DNA of 64,000 bases from Pestalotiopsis fici W106-1 (lineage: Eukaryota > Ascomycota > Sordariomycetes > Amphisphaeriales > Sporocadaceae), in NCBI RefSeq assembly GCF_000516985.1, contig NW_006917091.1, positions 6,487,521 through 6,551,520 on the forward strand, given 5' to 3'. Under the pieces are notes generated by a model. It searched no databases, was not told where the DNA came from, and was given only the letters and a program-made list of their open reading frames with translations. The position numbers and the translations under genes were made by a program. Below are positions 35,046 to 49,682 of this stretch, one piece after another (within the stretch, counting starts at the first letter, position 1; each line of letters opens with the position of its first letter).

Positions 35046-36326
35046 ATGGCCGAGTCACGGCCCACAAATCCACCACCTTCTACCATTCCTAATCTCAAGG
35101 ACAGACTGCCCAAGCTGGAACCAAGGCGGCGACGAGCTCCGCCTTCGAATCCCACTGCTATCCCAGAGACACCAAAACTGCCGTCACCGCCAGAGCTAGC
35201 CTCGATATCCCACCAGGTTCCTTCTAGAAGGATACTTTCAGTGAAGGACCATGAGCTGTTCTTGGAGTCCGACGCATATAAGCTCATTTTGGCCTTCATC
35301 TTTGGACTGTCCGATGCGGTCAAGGATACTCCCATTTCATCAGTCAAGGATGTGGATCTGAGTGCTTCCGTCAAAGCCATTCTTTCTATTCTGGACGACG
35401 CCGAGACCCTGGTTGCAGCCACACCACCTGATGATTCAGGAGGCTCGCGATTTGGAAACAAGCTCTTCCGCTCCTTCTTGGACAAGACGAAATCTGCCAG
35501 TGCTTCGTGGCATCAGAAACTAGGGCTCTCATCCCCGGAAGCGATCGCCGAAGTTGAGACATATCTACTCCAGTCTTTCGGCAATCGCACTCGCATAGAT
35601 TATGGATCTGGCCATGAACTCAACTTTGTGATATGGCTCCTGTGTCTATATCAGCTACAGATCATCAAGGCATCCGACTTTCAGGCTCTTGTCCTCCGGG
35701 TGTTTGTGCGGTATCTGGGGTTGATGCGATCGATCCAGTCAACCTACTATCTTGAGCCGGCTGGCTCCCATGGAGTTTGGGGACTCGACGACTATCAATT
35801 CCTGCCATTCTTATTCGGTGCCAGTCAACTACTGCATCACCCGTTCATCACGCCACTTGCTATACATCAGGAATTGACGCTCGAGGAATTTGGGGACGAG
35901 TTCATGTATCTGGGCCAAGTCAGTTTTGTCAACTCTACAAAGACTGTCAAGGGCCTACGGTGGCACAGTCCGATGCTGGACGACATTTCGTCGGCCAAGA
36001 ATTGGGAAAAGGTGGAAGGCGGCATGCGGAAGATGTTTGTCGCTGAAGTCCTTCGGAAGCTGCCCGTCATGCAACACTTTCTCTTTGGTTCTTTGATCCC
36101 CGCAGTTGAGGGCATGAGTACGGAAGACGAGGCTGGCGTGTCACGAGAAGAAGATGAAGCGGAAGGTGGAGCAATCATGGTTGAGCACAATGGCGTCAAA
36201 CATGTCCATCAACTGAACTCGTGGGGTGATTGTTGTGGTATCAAGGTGCCCAGCAGTCTCGCTGCGGCACAAGAAATGAAGAAGCGAAACGGAGGGGAGT
36301 CACTCCGCAGGATACCATTTGACTGA
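35046..36326 (+). CDS. PP2A phosphatase activator (PTPA; peptidyl-prolyl isomerase), RRD2-type
   Basis: A single exon of 426 residues. The PTPA fold starts at about 60 (ILSVKDHELFLESDAYKLIL). Conserved blocks are IDYGSGHELNFVIWLLCLY, YYLEPAGSHGVWGLDDYQFLP and FLFGASQLLHHP. These form the ATP- and PP2A-binding groove. C-terminally SWGDCCGIKVPSSLAAAQEM and LRRIPFD are typical of the Rrd2/PTPA2 branch. The first 55 residues are a Pro/Arg-rich tail. The protein reactivates or assembles PP2A-type catalytic subunits. Between family members Rrd1 and Rrd2 I favour Rrd2 from the C-terminal motif, with moderate certainty. Confidence 0.9.
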   Translation: MAESRPTNPPPSTIPNLKDRLPKLEPRRRRAPPSNPTAIPETPKLPSPPELASISHQVPSRRILSVKDHELFLESDAYKLILAFIFGLSDAVKDTPISSVKDVDLSASVKAILSILDDAETLVAATPPDDSGGSRFGNKLFRSFLDKTKSASASWHQKLGLSSPEAIAEVETYLLQSFGNRTRIDYGSGHELNFVIWLLCLYQLQIIKASDFQALVLRVFVRYLGLMRSIQSTYYLEPAGSHGVWGLDDYQFLPFLFGASQLLHHPFITPLAIHQELTLEEFGDEFMYLGQVSFVNSTKTVKGLRWHSPMLDDISSAKNWEKVEGGMRKMFVAEVLRKLPVMQHFLFGSLIPAVEGMSTEDEAGVSREEDEAEGGAIMVEHNGVKHVHQLNSWGDCCGIKVPSSLAAAQEMKKRNGGESLRRIPFD

Positions 36327-40374
<4,048 letters not shown>

Positions 40375-40700
40375 TTGTCTGCTCCGTCATACGTGGGGCA
40401 ATTGAAGCATCAAATTGTGGGCGGCGACTTTCTCTCTGCAGATCATGTCATCTTTGGTTGTATTGAGATATCTACAGACCATAACGGTCTCGAAAAAATC
40501 TTCTTCATGCAAGGATATCGCCCAAGTACCCCCTATGCATCTTGTCTGTTGGTAATCTGTTGACACCGAGACCCCGGAAAGGGCTTAGCCTGGGCAGTCA
40601 GATCTTAGTTGGACATGTCCATGGTGATCACCCTCCTGAATCTTGACAAGTCCAGGCTGATGAAGTCCTGATAGAAACCTTCCTTGTACCAAAAGCGATC
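40375..40700. other. Intergenic region before ERG28
   Basis: 326 bases, tandem orientation; it must hold the beta-galactosidase 3' end and the ERG28 promoter. No particular motif was recognised. Confidence 0.5.
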
Positions 40701-41261
40701 ATGGCCTCAGCATATCTTCCGCAGCACGATGGTTTGCTGCCGTATTTCCTGATATACGTGAGTATAGGCCAGCTATTGAAAATAGGAGCCGGGAGAACTA
40801 TCGACTAACGCAATCTCCAAGGCTGGCGCTTCTGCCATCATTCACTCGTCCGTGACTCCTAGAAATCAATAATAGCAGTGAATACACCTGGAGAGATGAC
40901 TAATACTTGATGCAACCCCCGCAGAGCAGTTTGCTACGCCCAGAGCCCGCGCACCTCGCTGCGGGCGTTCAGCGGCCCGGCAAGCCCGGTCAAGACCCCG
41001 GAACAGGGGCTGCTGGCCCGCGTGTACGGCGTCAAGAATATCTACACGGGCATGATCCGGCTGTCCGCCGCGTACGCCCTCACCAACGCCGCCCTGTACG
41101 ACCTGGCCGCCGCTACGTTTGCCGGGGTGCTGTTCCTGTACGGCACGGAGCTGCTGGTATACCGGACCGTCCGGATGAAGGAGGGCTCTTTTGCCTTTGT
41201 TACAGCGGGCACGGGGTTAGTGTGGATGTTGTTGCAGCGTGATTGGTATTTGTCCAGTTGA
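40701..41261 (+). CDS. erg28: Ergosterol biosynthesis scaffold protein Erg28
   Basis: Three exons, 40701-40757, 40822-40847 (only 26 nt) and 40925-41261, give 139 residues, the family size. Exon 1 reads MASAYLPQHDGLLPYFLIY. The micro-exon adds AGASAIIHS. Exon 3 continues AVCYAQSPRTSLRAFSGPAS and then the conserved LARVYGVKNIYTGMIRLSAAY, with TM helices around FAGVLFLYGTELLVYRTV and AFVTAGTGLVWMLLQ. Erg28 is an ER membrane protein that tethers the C-4 demethylation enzymes Erg25, Erg26 and Erg27. The micro-exon model needs the weak donor gtccgt at 40848. The nearby gtgact breaks the frame. The protein fit (IHSAVCY) supports the choice. Confidence 0.88.
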
Positions 41262-42348
41262 GCATAGAATTGGCCTCATTCGAAAAGAGCTTGAAAGGTC
41301 AAGAAGCTGACAAGGTTTATTCTATATAATCATCCTATGTATGTACAAGTCATCTTTGCATCTGCACCAGGTGGAGATTTCAGGTTTAGATTTGCTAGAC
41401 TTCAAATGCAGGTAGAAGGCGATGGAGGAGGAAAAGAGCAAGTTTTTCCTGGCCAATGTCTCATTACGGCGAGCAGATTAGAGCCAAAGCATGAAAAACT
41501 GCCGGGGACTGACAAAACAGTCGTGCAATAAGGTACTTACATATATCATCACTTGCATAAGCTTTGGTAGAGATGCGACCATTCAACTTCGGCGTCGCCA
41601 AGTCGCACTCTGAAATGAAATGCGCACAATCCAAGGTTCAAAAAAAGGATTGGCATCATCCCACTCGGACACCTGACGTGCAACAGTAGTAGGGCACCAA
41701 GAATGCATCCGAGACGTTCCTCATTGCTTGCAACCCCGGGCGCCACCATGAGCGAGGGGGAGCAACGGTTATTGGATACATGCAGGAAATGTAGTGGTTG
41801 CAAAGAAGGTAGGACAAGTCAAAAGCTCTGAAGGAAGAGGGTGAGGAAGCTTTCTTAGCCAGTGACCATCTCGATTGCCCCGCCCTGCCACTTTCCCTCC
41901 TCTCTCCCCCCTCGTCAGCTTTGTCTCATATGCAGGCGGCCAATTCCATAAGCGTGATCAGAGCCTCATGCTTCTGCACTTTCCACATTTGTTCTGCAAG
42001 CGCTTTCGTGCCTGATCACTTTTTCCTTTTCTTCGCTTCCCTTGGGTTGTCGTTGCATTCATGCGTGTCGCTGTCTCGTTGACCACTCGTGGTCCTTGTG
42101 TGCTGTCACGGTCCAGCTCCCGTGTGAGCGTTTCCCAGGGCTACTAACAATCTCTATATGCAGCTCTCGGCCGGCGCTGCGGCTTCAATCAGCTCGCCAA
42201 GCCCGAAGGGTTCTTGCAGACATATCTACATTAAACTGCCTGACCACACGCTCAACAAGGCTCGGCACATTTGAGAGTTTGCTCCCTTTGTGTGGTCCCA
42301 CAAGCCCAGCAACTTTTCAGATGCAAATTGTCATTGATCGGCTGCATC
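41262..42348. other. Intergenic region before the RBR ligase gene
   Basis: 1.09 kb with no gene seen. The part from about 41840 is C/T-rich and is likely the promoter and leader of the RBR gene. A frame open upstream of 42349 has no ATG start and was not used. Confidence 0.5.
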
Positions 42349-44441
42349 ATGACCAGTTTCTCGACCACTTTGGCTCATCGACCTCGAGCGCATAGATCTC
42401 ATGGCGCTCATCATCACCACTCTCTGAAGGGCGAGTCTCCGCCTTACGAAAGGGCGGAGAGAAGAGAAATCGAGTTGTTTGATCTCGATGATCTGCGAGA
42501 TCCCATCAGGATTGCGGTAAAGGAAACGACATGCTTAAGTCATGTTGAGAACTTTCTGAAGCGTCGCTATGCTGACGGCGATGACGATGATGAGCCGGTG
42601 CCAAGCGAGGCTCGGATCATCTACTACCTCATGGACGAGCGTTTGTTGGGCGACGAGATTCCAAGAAATGTTTCTAGACTATACTATCGAGCTCTGGAAA
42701 GCGACGACAATGATGGCCGAGAAGGTGCAATCAGAATCTCTTGGGGCAGGAGGCTCCACTTGGACAGTGAGCAACTCACACAAATACGCACTGCTCTGGA
42801 AAAAGGAGAGACCATAGGTGAGCTGAGATGCTTACTTGCGTCTCTCCTGGACATCGAGGATCCCAACCGGGTCGTAATATCGGCACATGGTGGCTTGAGA
42901 CCTGGACTTTTGCAGGGAAATAATTGGAAGGCCACCATGATCAAGTCGTGGCTCTGCCATAAAATCTGGATCGATATAGCTCCGGCATACAACTACCTTA
43001 TTATGAAAGGAGTGAACGAGGAGTATATATACCACCCGCCTGGTGGTAGATCCTCGGTCGACCTTCAAACTCTCAGGCACTGGCTTATCCACAAGTTACT
43101 GACAAATGTACACTACCGCGCCTCTAGTCGCCTGAGCGTGGATTCTGATGATTTCACTCTGGTGTGTAAGGGAAAGCTGTTGGATCGGCGGCGGCGCATT
43201 TCTTTTGGCCAGACTGTCGACTTTGAACTGGCGCGGGACTTGGAAGACAAATTCACGGTAGAAGAGGCATGGCTTCTGCCTCAGACAACGACATGTGTGG
43301 TATGCAGCGATGATAAAAGGGTGTCGGAGATGCCAAGTTGTATTACCAGCTCATGTGAGCATGAGCCAAATACATGCAAGGAGTGTATTGGTCAATGGAT
43401 TGCCTCGAGCATGGAGACTGTGGCTTGGGATAGGCTGAGATGCCCCGAATGTTCACAGCTCCTGCGCTTTGAGGATGTCCAGGCATTTGCCGGGAAAGAA
43501 ACGTTCGACAGGTTTGTGTGGCGAAAATATGTTGCTCTCATGAGGTCCCGGCTAATCATTGAATATAGATATGATAACCTGGCCACAAAGGCGGCAGTCT
43601 CAGATATTCCTGATTTCAAGTGGTGCTTGAATCCACGTTGCCAGTCTGGTCAGATTGTTCGTCCGGGTTGTCAAAAAGTCAAATGCCACAGCTGCAAAGC
43701 CTCTTCCTGTGCCAACCACGATCTACCATGGCACAAGGGCGAAACCTGCAAAGAGTTTGATGTACGCAACAGACGCCAGCGGAGAGGCGAAATGGCTTCG
43801 GAGAAAAAGGTCAAGGAAATCACAAAAGCTTGCCCACAGTGCCATAAGGATGTCTACAAATTCACCGGTTGCGATCACATCACTTGTAAGTATTACTTGT
43901 TCTTCTCTTACATTTTGAATAGGAGTTATTTATTGACGTTGCAATAGGTGTCTGTGGCCATGAATGGTGTTATCTGTGTCTCTCGACATATTTCCACGAT
44001 GAGCAATCTTTCCTTCAATGCAAACACAAGACAGATTGCAAATACTTTGAAAACCCACCAATATACGAGGGCGGACGTGCTTTGGCGGGGTTTCTCAACC
44101 AACCCCCCGGAATAAATATTCCAAACTTCCTGTTCAGACGCGAAAATCAGCCACGACACTGGCGACCGGTTGACCTAGGGCCCTTGCCTGGTCCTCACAA
44201 TCCATTCGAGCCCGAGCTTAACCCGCCAGGAGGTCAAAACACGCATCCCAGACAGGCGCATTTTCACGCAGTACATGGGGGGTTTCATGGAGACGTGAAT
44301 CCCATGGATTTTATACACCGATTCGCTCAAGACATAATACAAGGCCATCTTGGAAGAGGCGAGGAGCAGTTATTTCCAGAGCATCCCGGATTGAATCCCC
44401 CCATGTATACATTTCAGCAAACAAGACGTCAGCATTTATGA
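42349..44441 (+). CDS. RBR-type (RING-IBR-RING) E3 ubiquitin ligase
   Basis: Exons 42349-43885 and 43948-44441 (62-bp intron inside RING2, phase 1) give 676 residues. RING1: CVVCSDDKRVSEMPSC through CKECIGQWIA to CPEC (about 323-375). IBR: WCLNPRCQSGQ through CHSCKASSC to HKGETCKEF. RING2: ACPQCHKDVYKFTGCDHITC, VCGHEWCYLC. By alignment with parkin and HHARI the catalytic, ubiquitin-thioester cysteine is C508 in FTGC. The N-terminus has a His-rich patch (GAHHHHSL) and a roughly 280-residue region I do not recognise. The stretch DDFTLVCKGKLLD before RING1 could be a divergent ubiquitin-like fold. The C-terminal tail is Pro/His/Asn-rich. The substrate is unknown. The ATG at 42349 is the first in frame. 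Confidence 0.92.
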
Positions 44442-44815
44442 GTCATGATAATGGTAAAGTACATGTTAGGGCATGGAAAGAAATGTCGGGGCAACCCAAG
44501 GATTGTATTTTACCCAAGCCTCATCTGGTGTTAGGTATTAAGCCCATCAGATACTATTCGATAATCATGTCGATACTTCTGAAGCACGTATTTGACTCAT
44601 TTCATTAATATTCTTAGTCGCGATTGCAAACATGAATTGTTTTCCAAGATTTGATTACCCAACTACCCTGCGTCTTTCCCTCCCTACCTCTGAAAACTAA
44701 TTATACACAAAGAAATCCCTAATCGACAAAATATTCTCACACTTGTCAAGTTTGCACTCTACAGTTGCAGCAAGTGAGCCACATCTTTTATCTTTGCTGT
44801 GAAAAAAGGTCACAA
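44442..44815. other. Convergent intergenic region
   Basis: 374 bases lie between the stop codons of the RBR ligase and the OPT transporter. It is AT-rich, with nothing beyond presumptive 3' UTRs. Confidence 0.6.
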
Positions 44816-47672
44816 TCACCACGAGTCGGGTCCAAAAGTCTCACCCTCGTCTACCGTCTTGTACCAGGCATTGCCATTGTAGTCCATGGTGTTGAGAGCC
44901 TGGTTGTTGCCCCACCAATCGGGCGCGGCCGTGTTGGTGAGGGAGATGGAGAGCACAATGAGAATGGTGCAGAGGGCGAGACCGGCATCTAGACCGGCCG
45001 AGGTGATGTCTGAAGAATGAGAAATAAGTGATTAGTGACTAGATGACAAGCAATATGATTTCATTGCGCTGGAAAAAGAGAGAGAAGAAAATGACCTACA
45101 GTTGAATCTCATCCACCAGCCTCGCCACTTGTTGCGAATGAAGCGGTTAAACAAGATGCCAATGACGCCCCAAGTAAGGTAGTTGAGCGGCGTCGCGGGA
45201 GGGATATAACCGGGTCCGGAAAAGATGACGGGGGCGTGCAGGAGGCGGACCCAGGACTTGGGCCACTTGCGCTGGATCAACCAAAAGATGATGGGGAGCG
45301 CTGCACCGGCGATCCAGAAATCTTTTTGTGTTGCGGAACGTTAGTGACTTATTTCAGGGCTCTTGGTTGTGTATTGAGAGTGGAAGGAGAGCTCACATTG
45401 GAGGTTGGCGTAAATGGCCGAGCCCGAAAAGATGCGCTGGGGGCCAATCAGACCCCAGATGACCGAGGCCGTGAAGAAGACTTTGCCGTTCGGGCAGGTG
45501 AAGCGGGCGACGGCATCGGCGGTGCAGATTCCTTCGATAGAGCCAAGAGCCCCTGGGAGATGCGATGATGAGCAGCCGATCTCATGTGACTTTTCAAGGC
45601 TCACATTTGGACTTACAATAAAAGACGGCCACCTGTACCAGACACGACCATACTGTGGCGATGAGCTGACCAAAGAACATGGTGCGAGGTGGTAGCTTTA
45701 GATAATGGCCCAGCTTCATATCCGCAACAAAGGCAAGACCTTGGGTCATGGTAATGTCTGTGGTCACGTTAGTATCTTATCCATCCAACTCTTTTCATAG
45801 AGGGTGCAGTAGAGTTCTTACATCCATAAGTCTTGAACATCATCATGGCATTAGGGCGCCCTGGCAGCATGTACCCAATCATGAACTCGGTGAAGACGTT
45901 CAGACCAATCTGGATATTGGTGACGGCTTGGACCATGCCAATGGGGATCATCCAGACAAAGCTGATGACGACGGCAATCAGCAGAGCCCACCAGGTCAAT
46001 CCCGTAGGCCAAATGTACGAGGTGGCGAAACTAAGCGCCAGGCAGGGCACAAAGATGCACAGAAACCACCATTGAGGCACAGTCTTGTACTTGCGCCTAA
46101 GATCATGTTAGTCAGTGTGCTAGAGAGGACCGAGTCAATGGCCGACTTACATCATCTTGGCATGGACATCGTCCAAGGTACCCTCGCGGTCCCGGAACCG
46201 GATCCAAATCTCCTTGGCGTGGAAGAGCGCCGTGTGGACAATGACAGAGGCAATGCCGGCAAAGGAGAGACCGTAGCTCATGGCAAAAGTGGTCGACAAG
46301 AACAAGGGCGAGTACTCCTCGTACTTGGCAACATCGAGGTCAAAGTCCGGAGTCAGGATACGGCTCACGTTGTACGAGCTCTGCGTATTGTCCCAGGATC
46401 CGCTGTCGCTAAAGGGCAGGTAGTCGGCGTACCACGTGCCCGTCCAGTGAATACCGGCCGCGGCGACCCAGTAAAAGACAATGACACCAATCAGCGTGTT
46501 GAAAATGGAGTGGAACGGCGGCACCAGCGGAGAGCCCAAGTAGCCGGCGATTTGAGTCCAGTCCAAGGTCAGAGGAAGCAGTCCCATGCCCGTCCAGCCG
46601 CCAAAGACCTGATTGACGGTGACGTTGTCGGGGGCGATAAAGGTCGGAAAGGCAAAGACGCTGAGTGCCTGGAAGAGATAGCCCGGGATCCAGTACCAGA
46701 AGAAGGAGGCGAGACCGACGTAAAAGAACCAGCGGTACCGGCTAATGGCCCAACCGTTTGACTCGGCCGGGTTCGTCCTCGAGTGGTCGTGGAGCGTGTA
46801 CATGAACGTGGTGCTGACCAAGTTTGCGGGCCAAATCATGGACGCGGGCTCCACGAGCCAGATGCGCGCGATACCTGCGATGCCGAACCCGATACACTGC
46901 GTGGTCAGAGCAAGCAGGATGGCATAGCCCCAACCCCAGTCGAAGCCGTAGTAGGCCTTTTGGGCAGTGAGGATATCGGTAAAGTAGCCGGCTCCAGAGC
47001 CATAGGAAGCATTCGCCATGAGGACAATGAGGCCGTGCTCCTTGAAGTTGAACGGGCCCGGGTTGAGACTGAACTTGAGACCACACAGGCTGAGCTGTCG
47101 GCTGGGCATGACCTTGGACCAGCCCATGCCCAGGGGGTACGCAACCAATTGAGCAACAATCGAGGTGATGATGATGGACGGCGATCTCATGGAGAAGAGC
47201 ATGTTGAGAGCCGAGAAGATGGTAGTCATGGTCATGCCAATCACCCAAGCTCGAACCGTGTTGGCGGGAACATCGACGTCGTAGTTCTTGACAGCTGCAC
47301 GGACCTGTAGATTGACATATCAGCACTGTAACTCTGGGGGGATTCAGGGTCTGGTGGTGTACTCAACTCAGGGTAGGGACTATCCTCAACCAAGCCATGC
47401 ACTAGTTCATTTTCCTTGCTGGCATCATGCTCCTGCAGAGCATGATCCACATCATCGAGGTCCTCGATGGGAATGTTGGGATCATACTGTGCCGACTGGC
47501 GGAAGAGCTTCAGTCGCCTCGCTGCCTCCTCATCACTAAGAGGGCCGTTGCGAGTAGCGACACGAATCTTGCCCTTGAGATCCTCGGTCAGTTCAAACTG
47601 CTCGGTATCCTTCGTCGCAGGCCGAATCAAGTCGGTCGTCGACTTGTCCGTCTCGTAGTCGTGCATCGTCAT
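44816..47672 (-). CDS. OPT-family oligopeptide transporter
   Basis: Seven exons: 47672-47367, 47304-46151, 46096-45822, 45757-45617, 45552-45397, 45321-45100 and 45009-44816. All later introns are GT..AG, and the total is 815 residues. The protein is a plasma-membrane type importer of tetra/pentapeptides with many TM helices. Family marks: the N-terminal SPYPEVRAAV block, NPGPFNFKEH at about 183-192, the LKLPPRTMF (KIPPR-type) motif, and a C-terminal region rich in Trp and Tyr ending GETFGPDSW. Introns 2-7 mostly split conserved TM segments and each join restores the family sequence. Intron 1 (47305-47366) would start TTGAGT instead of GTGAGT (separate entry). As written, the gene may therefore not splice to this product. 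It converges on the RBR gene. Confidence 0.9.
47305..47366 (-). other. OPT intron 1 with a TT..AG boundary (broken 5' splice site)
   Basis: Protein homology demands the join SPYPE/VRAAVKN, which removes 62 bases ending in CTACAG. The first bases on the coding strand are TTGAGTAC, one substitution from a perfect GTGAGTAC donor. No nearby GT gives an in-frame join: GA|GTTGAG and TTGA|GTACAC both shift the frame. Only GTTGAG at the codon after HGL is in phase, and it would delete VEDSPYPE. Confidence 0.8.
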
Positions 47673-49682
47673 GATGGCGGCAATTTTACGAGTACAGCAG
47701 CTCTGTCAAAGAATTCGAGTCAAAGACGACATTGCCAAGGTGCCTTGGCTTCGGGTAGGGCTGCAGTACCTTATAGCCCAGCTTTTTGCCATGCCACTTG
47801 GCTACTTGGCTATTTGGCTACTTGGTTCATTGGAAGCCACTCATACGATTCCGATGTAATGTCCCGTTTGGGGAGGATATCTTCCAGCCAGTGAGATGGA
47901 TTTATTCATGGGAGTCTTTGCAACTTCCCGATATAGCGTCTCACCCATTGGTAAGTTCTTCGCTAAGCGGAGGCGGATGGCTATGATAGGAACTCACATA
48001 GTCGAAGCTGTTATTCCCGGTCCACTTGCCCGTGAAAGACCATAGGCATCTTGAACATGATTGAAGAGTGTTCTCGACAGTATCTGGTCGGCATTTTTGA
48101 GACTTGCAACGTCTTTACGTCTTTGCCACGATACATTGACCGAGTAAAGGCTCATGGAGGACATTTCGAGATCAGACAGAATGCAGGTGGTCATTGCGAA
48201 CACGTATATTCGTCTTGTCGTCATTATAGGTGTAAATGTACATGAGACGATGTTACATGGGCGCAGCCAAGGCGGCACTCAACTCATCAAGACTCGCCGT
48301 TCCACTCTGTCGGTATTCAGCCAAGATCGGCAATTGTGGGGGTGCTGTATCTAGGGGGTGCGTGGCCCTTGTCTTCTAGAAACCTTCTGTCTCCTGCCCG
48401 ATACGGAAGCCCGTCAGGCGCCCCTTTGATTATAATCGGGTCCTCACTGATCCTTCGGCGGTAAGTAATTCTCCGCATGCTCAATTGACATATGATGTGA
48501 CCTCGATCATCGGCGGCATAAGTGCTCGAGATGGAACAGGTACTTTTGGCCTACCTTTTACCCTTTGGAATGGGAAAGCGAGAAACTGCCCACGCCAGCA
48601 CCGCTGTAAGGAGAAGGCAGCATCTTTGATTCATTGGCATAACAACAAATTGCCTCACGACTTGGAACAATAAAAGACAAAAAAAAAAGGTCAGTTGTGA
48701 CCATAGTCAAGGTGTACTTATCTACCTACTTATCTGTTGGCAACATCGAGAAATTCCCCGAGGGTGAAGTGCTTGCTGCAAGCTGGGGTTGGGTGGTTTG
48801 TTAAGCAAGCCCCACTTGAATATTAGGTAGGTCCCTAAGTAGGTGGGTATGTAGGTACATTTAGGGTAATGCTTCGAACCTGCGCACAAGCAAACATGAG
48901 CAGCAGACAAGTTCCTTATCCGCTTTCTGTGCTTATATGGATGGACATACGATAGGGATGCTCAAGAGCTATACAACCAGCCCAAAGCAGGAGAGTCGCG
49001 GTCAGTCGCCCTCCCAACCATGATATCTCCATTCTTCAATAAAACAGAACACTGTCACCTTCGGGTGAGTCTGCTAAATGCCTATAGTCCATCTACTAGG
49101 AATGGTTGGAAATGGAGAATCCCACCTTTTGCACTCCAAAACATTTGCCTTTTTTGAGCCAACTTGATACGTATGAGAATTGGGCACAAGTGCTTGTCTT
49201 TCTTTCGAGGCCATGTCGTGAAAATCTAGTCGGCTTGGGAGACTTGGAGTATCAGCACCAGTGCAGCTGTGATTCATATTCACGAGTCATCCAAGCGAAA
49301 AGTTGTCACCTCCTGGTTCAGCTGGCTGGGCTGGCTTAAATTCATGCCAAAGAGACTGTGCATTGCTGCACACGCAAATACCCAACTTATACACTAATTT
49401 TGGTCGTCACAGGGCTGTAGACCCACAAAATATAATTTCAAGGACCAGTTTAGCTAGACAGCTATGTCCAGCCACCTCGCCGACCAATCGTGTAGTGAAA
49501 CTAGAAGCGGGTGTAGTCTCACTATAGTTGGTATAACTAAATACTATTTATTACGAGCAGAATTATCAGCCATGCTGAACTCTATGGACTGCAGATGAAG
49601 AAACCCAGAGAATTCAGGAAAGCAAAAGCTTCAGTGGTATTTTATCGAGCCAATCTGATCATAATCCTAACATTCACTCGAA
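47673..49682. other. Intergenic region, OPT promoter side to the CorA-like gene
   Basis: 2.0 kb without a recognisable gene. Frames of 60-95 codons on both strands look random. It carries a TACCTACTT / TAGGTAGG cluster (around 48718 and 48823-48858). This is where housekeeping content ends and accessory content begins. Confidence 0.5.
48823..48858. repeat. TAGGTAGG-type cluster
   Basis: TTAGGTAGG, AAGTAGGTGGG and TGTAGGTAC in 36 bases, the same family of motifs as in the gene-free region near REG1. Confidence 0.5.

Noticed and set aside
45748..46761. 337-codon plus-strand frame
   Set aside because: Antisense to OPT transporter exons and rich in charged residues, as expected for the complement of membrane-helix codons.
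48860..48890. Minus-strand GGTTCGAAGC, resembling a tRNA T arm
   Set aside because: The flanking bases do not pair as a T stem and no cloverleaf fits.
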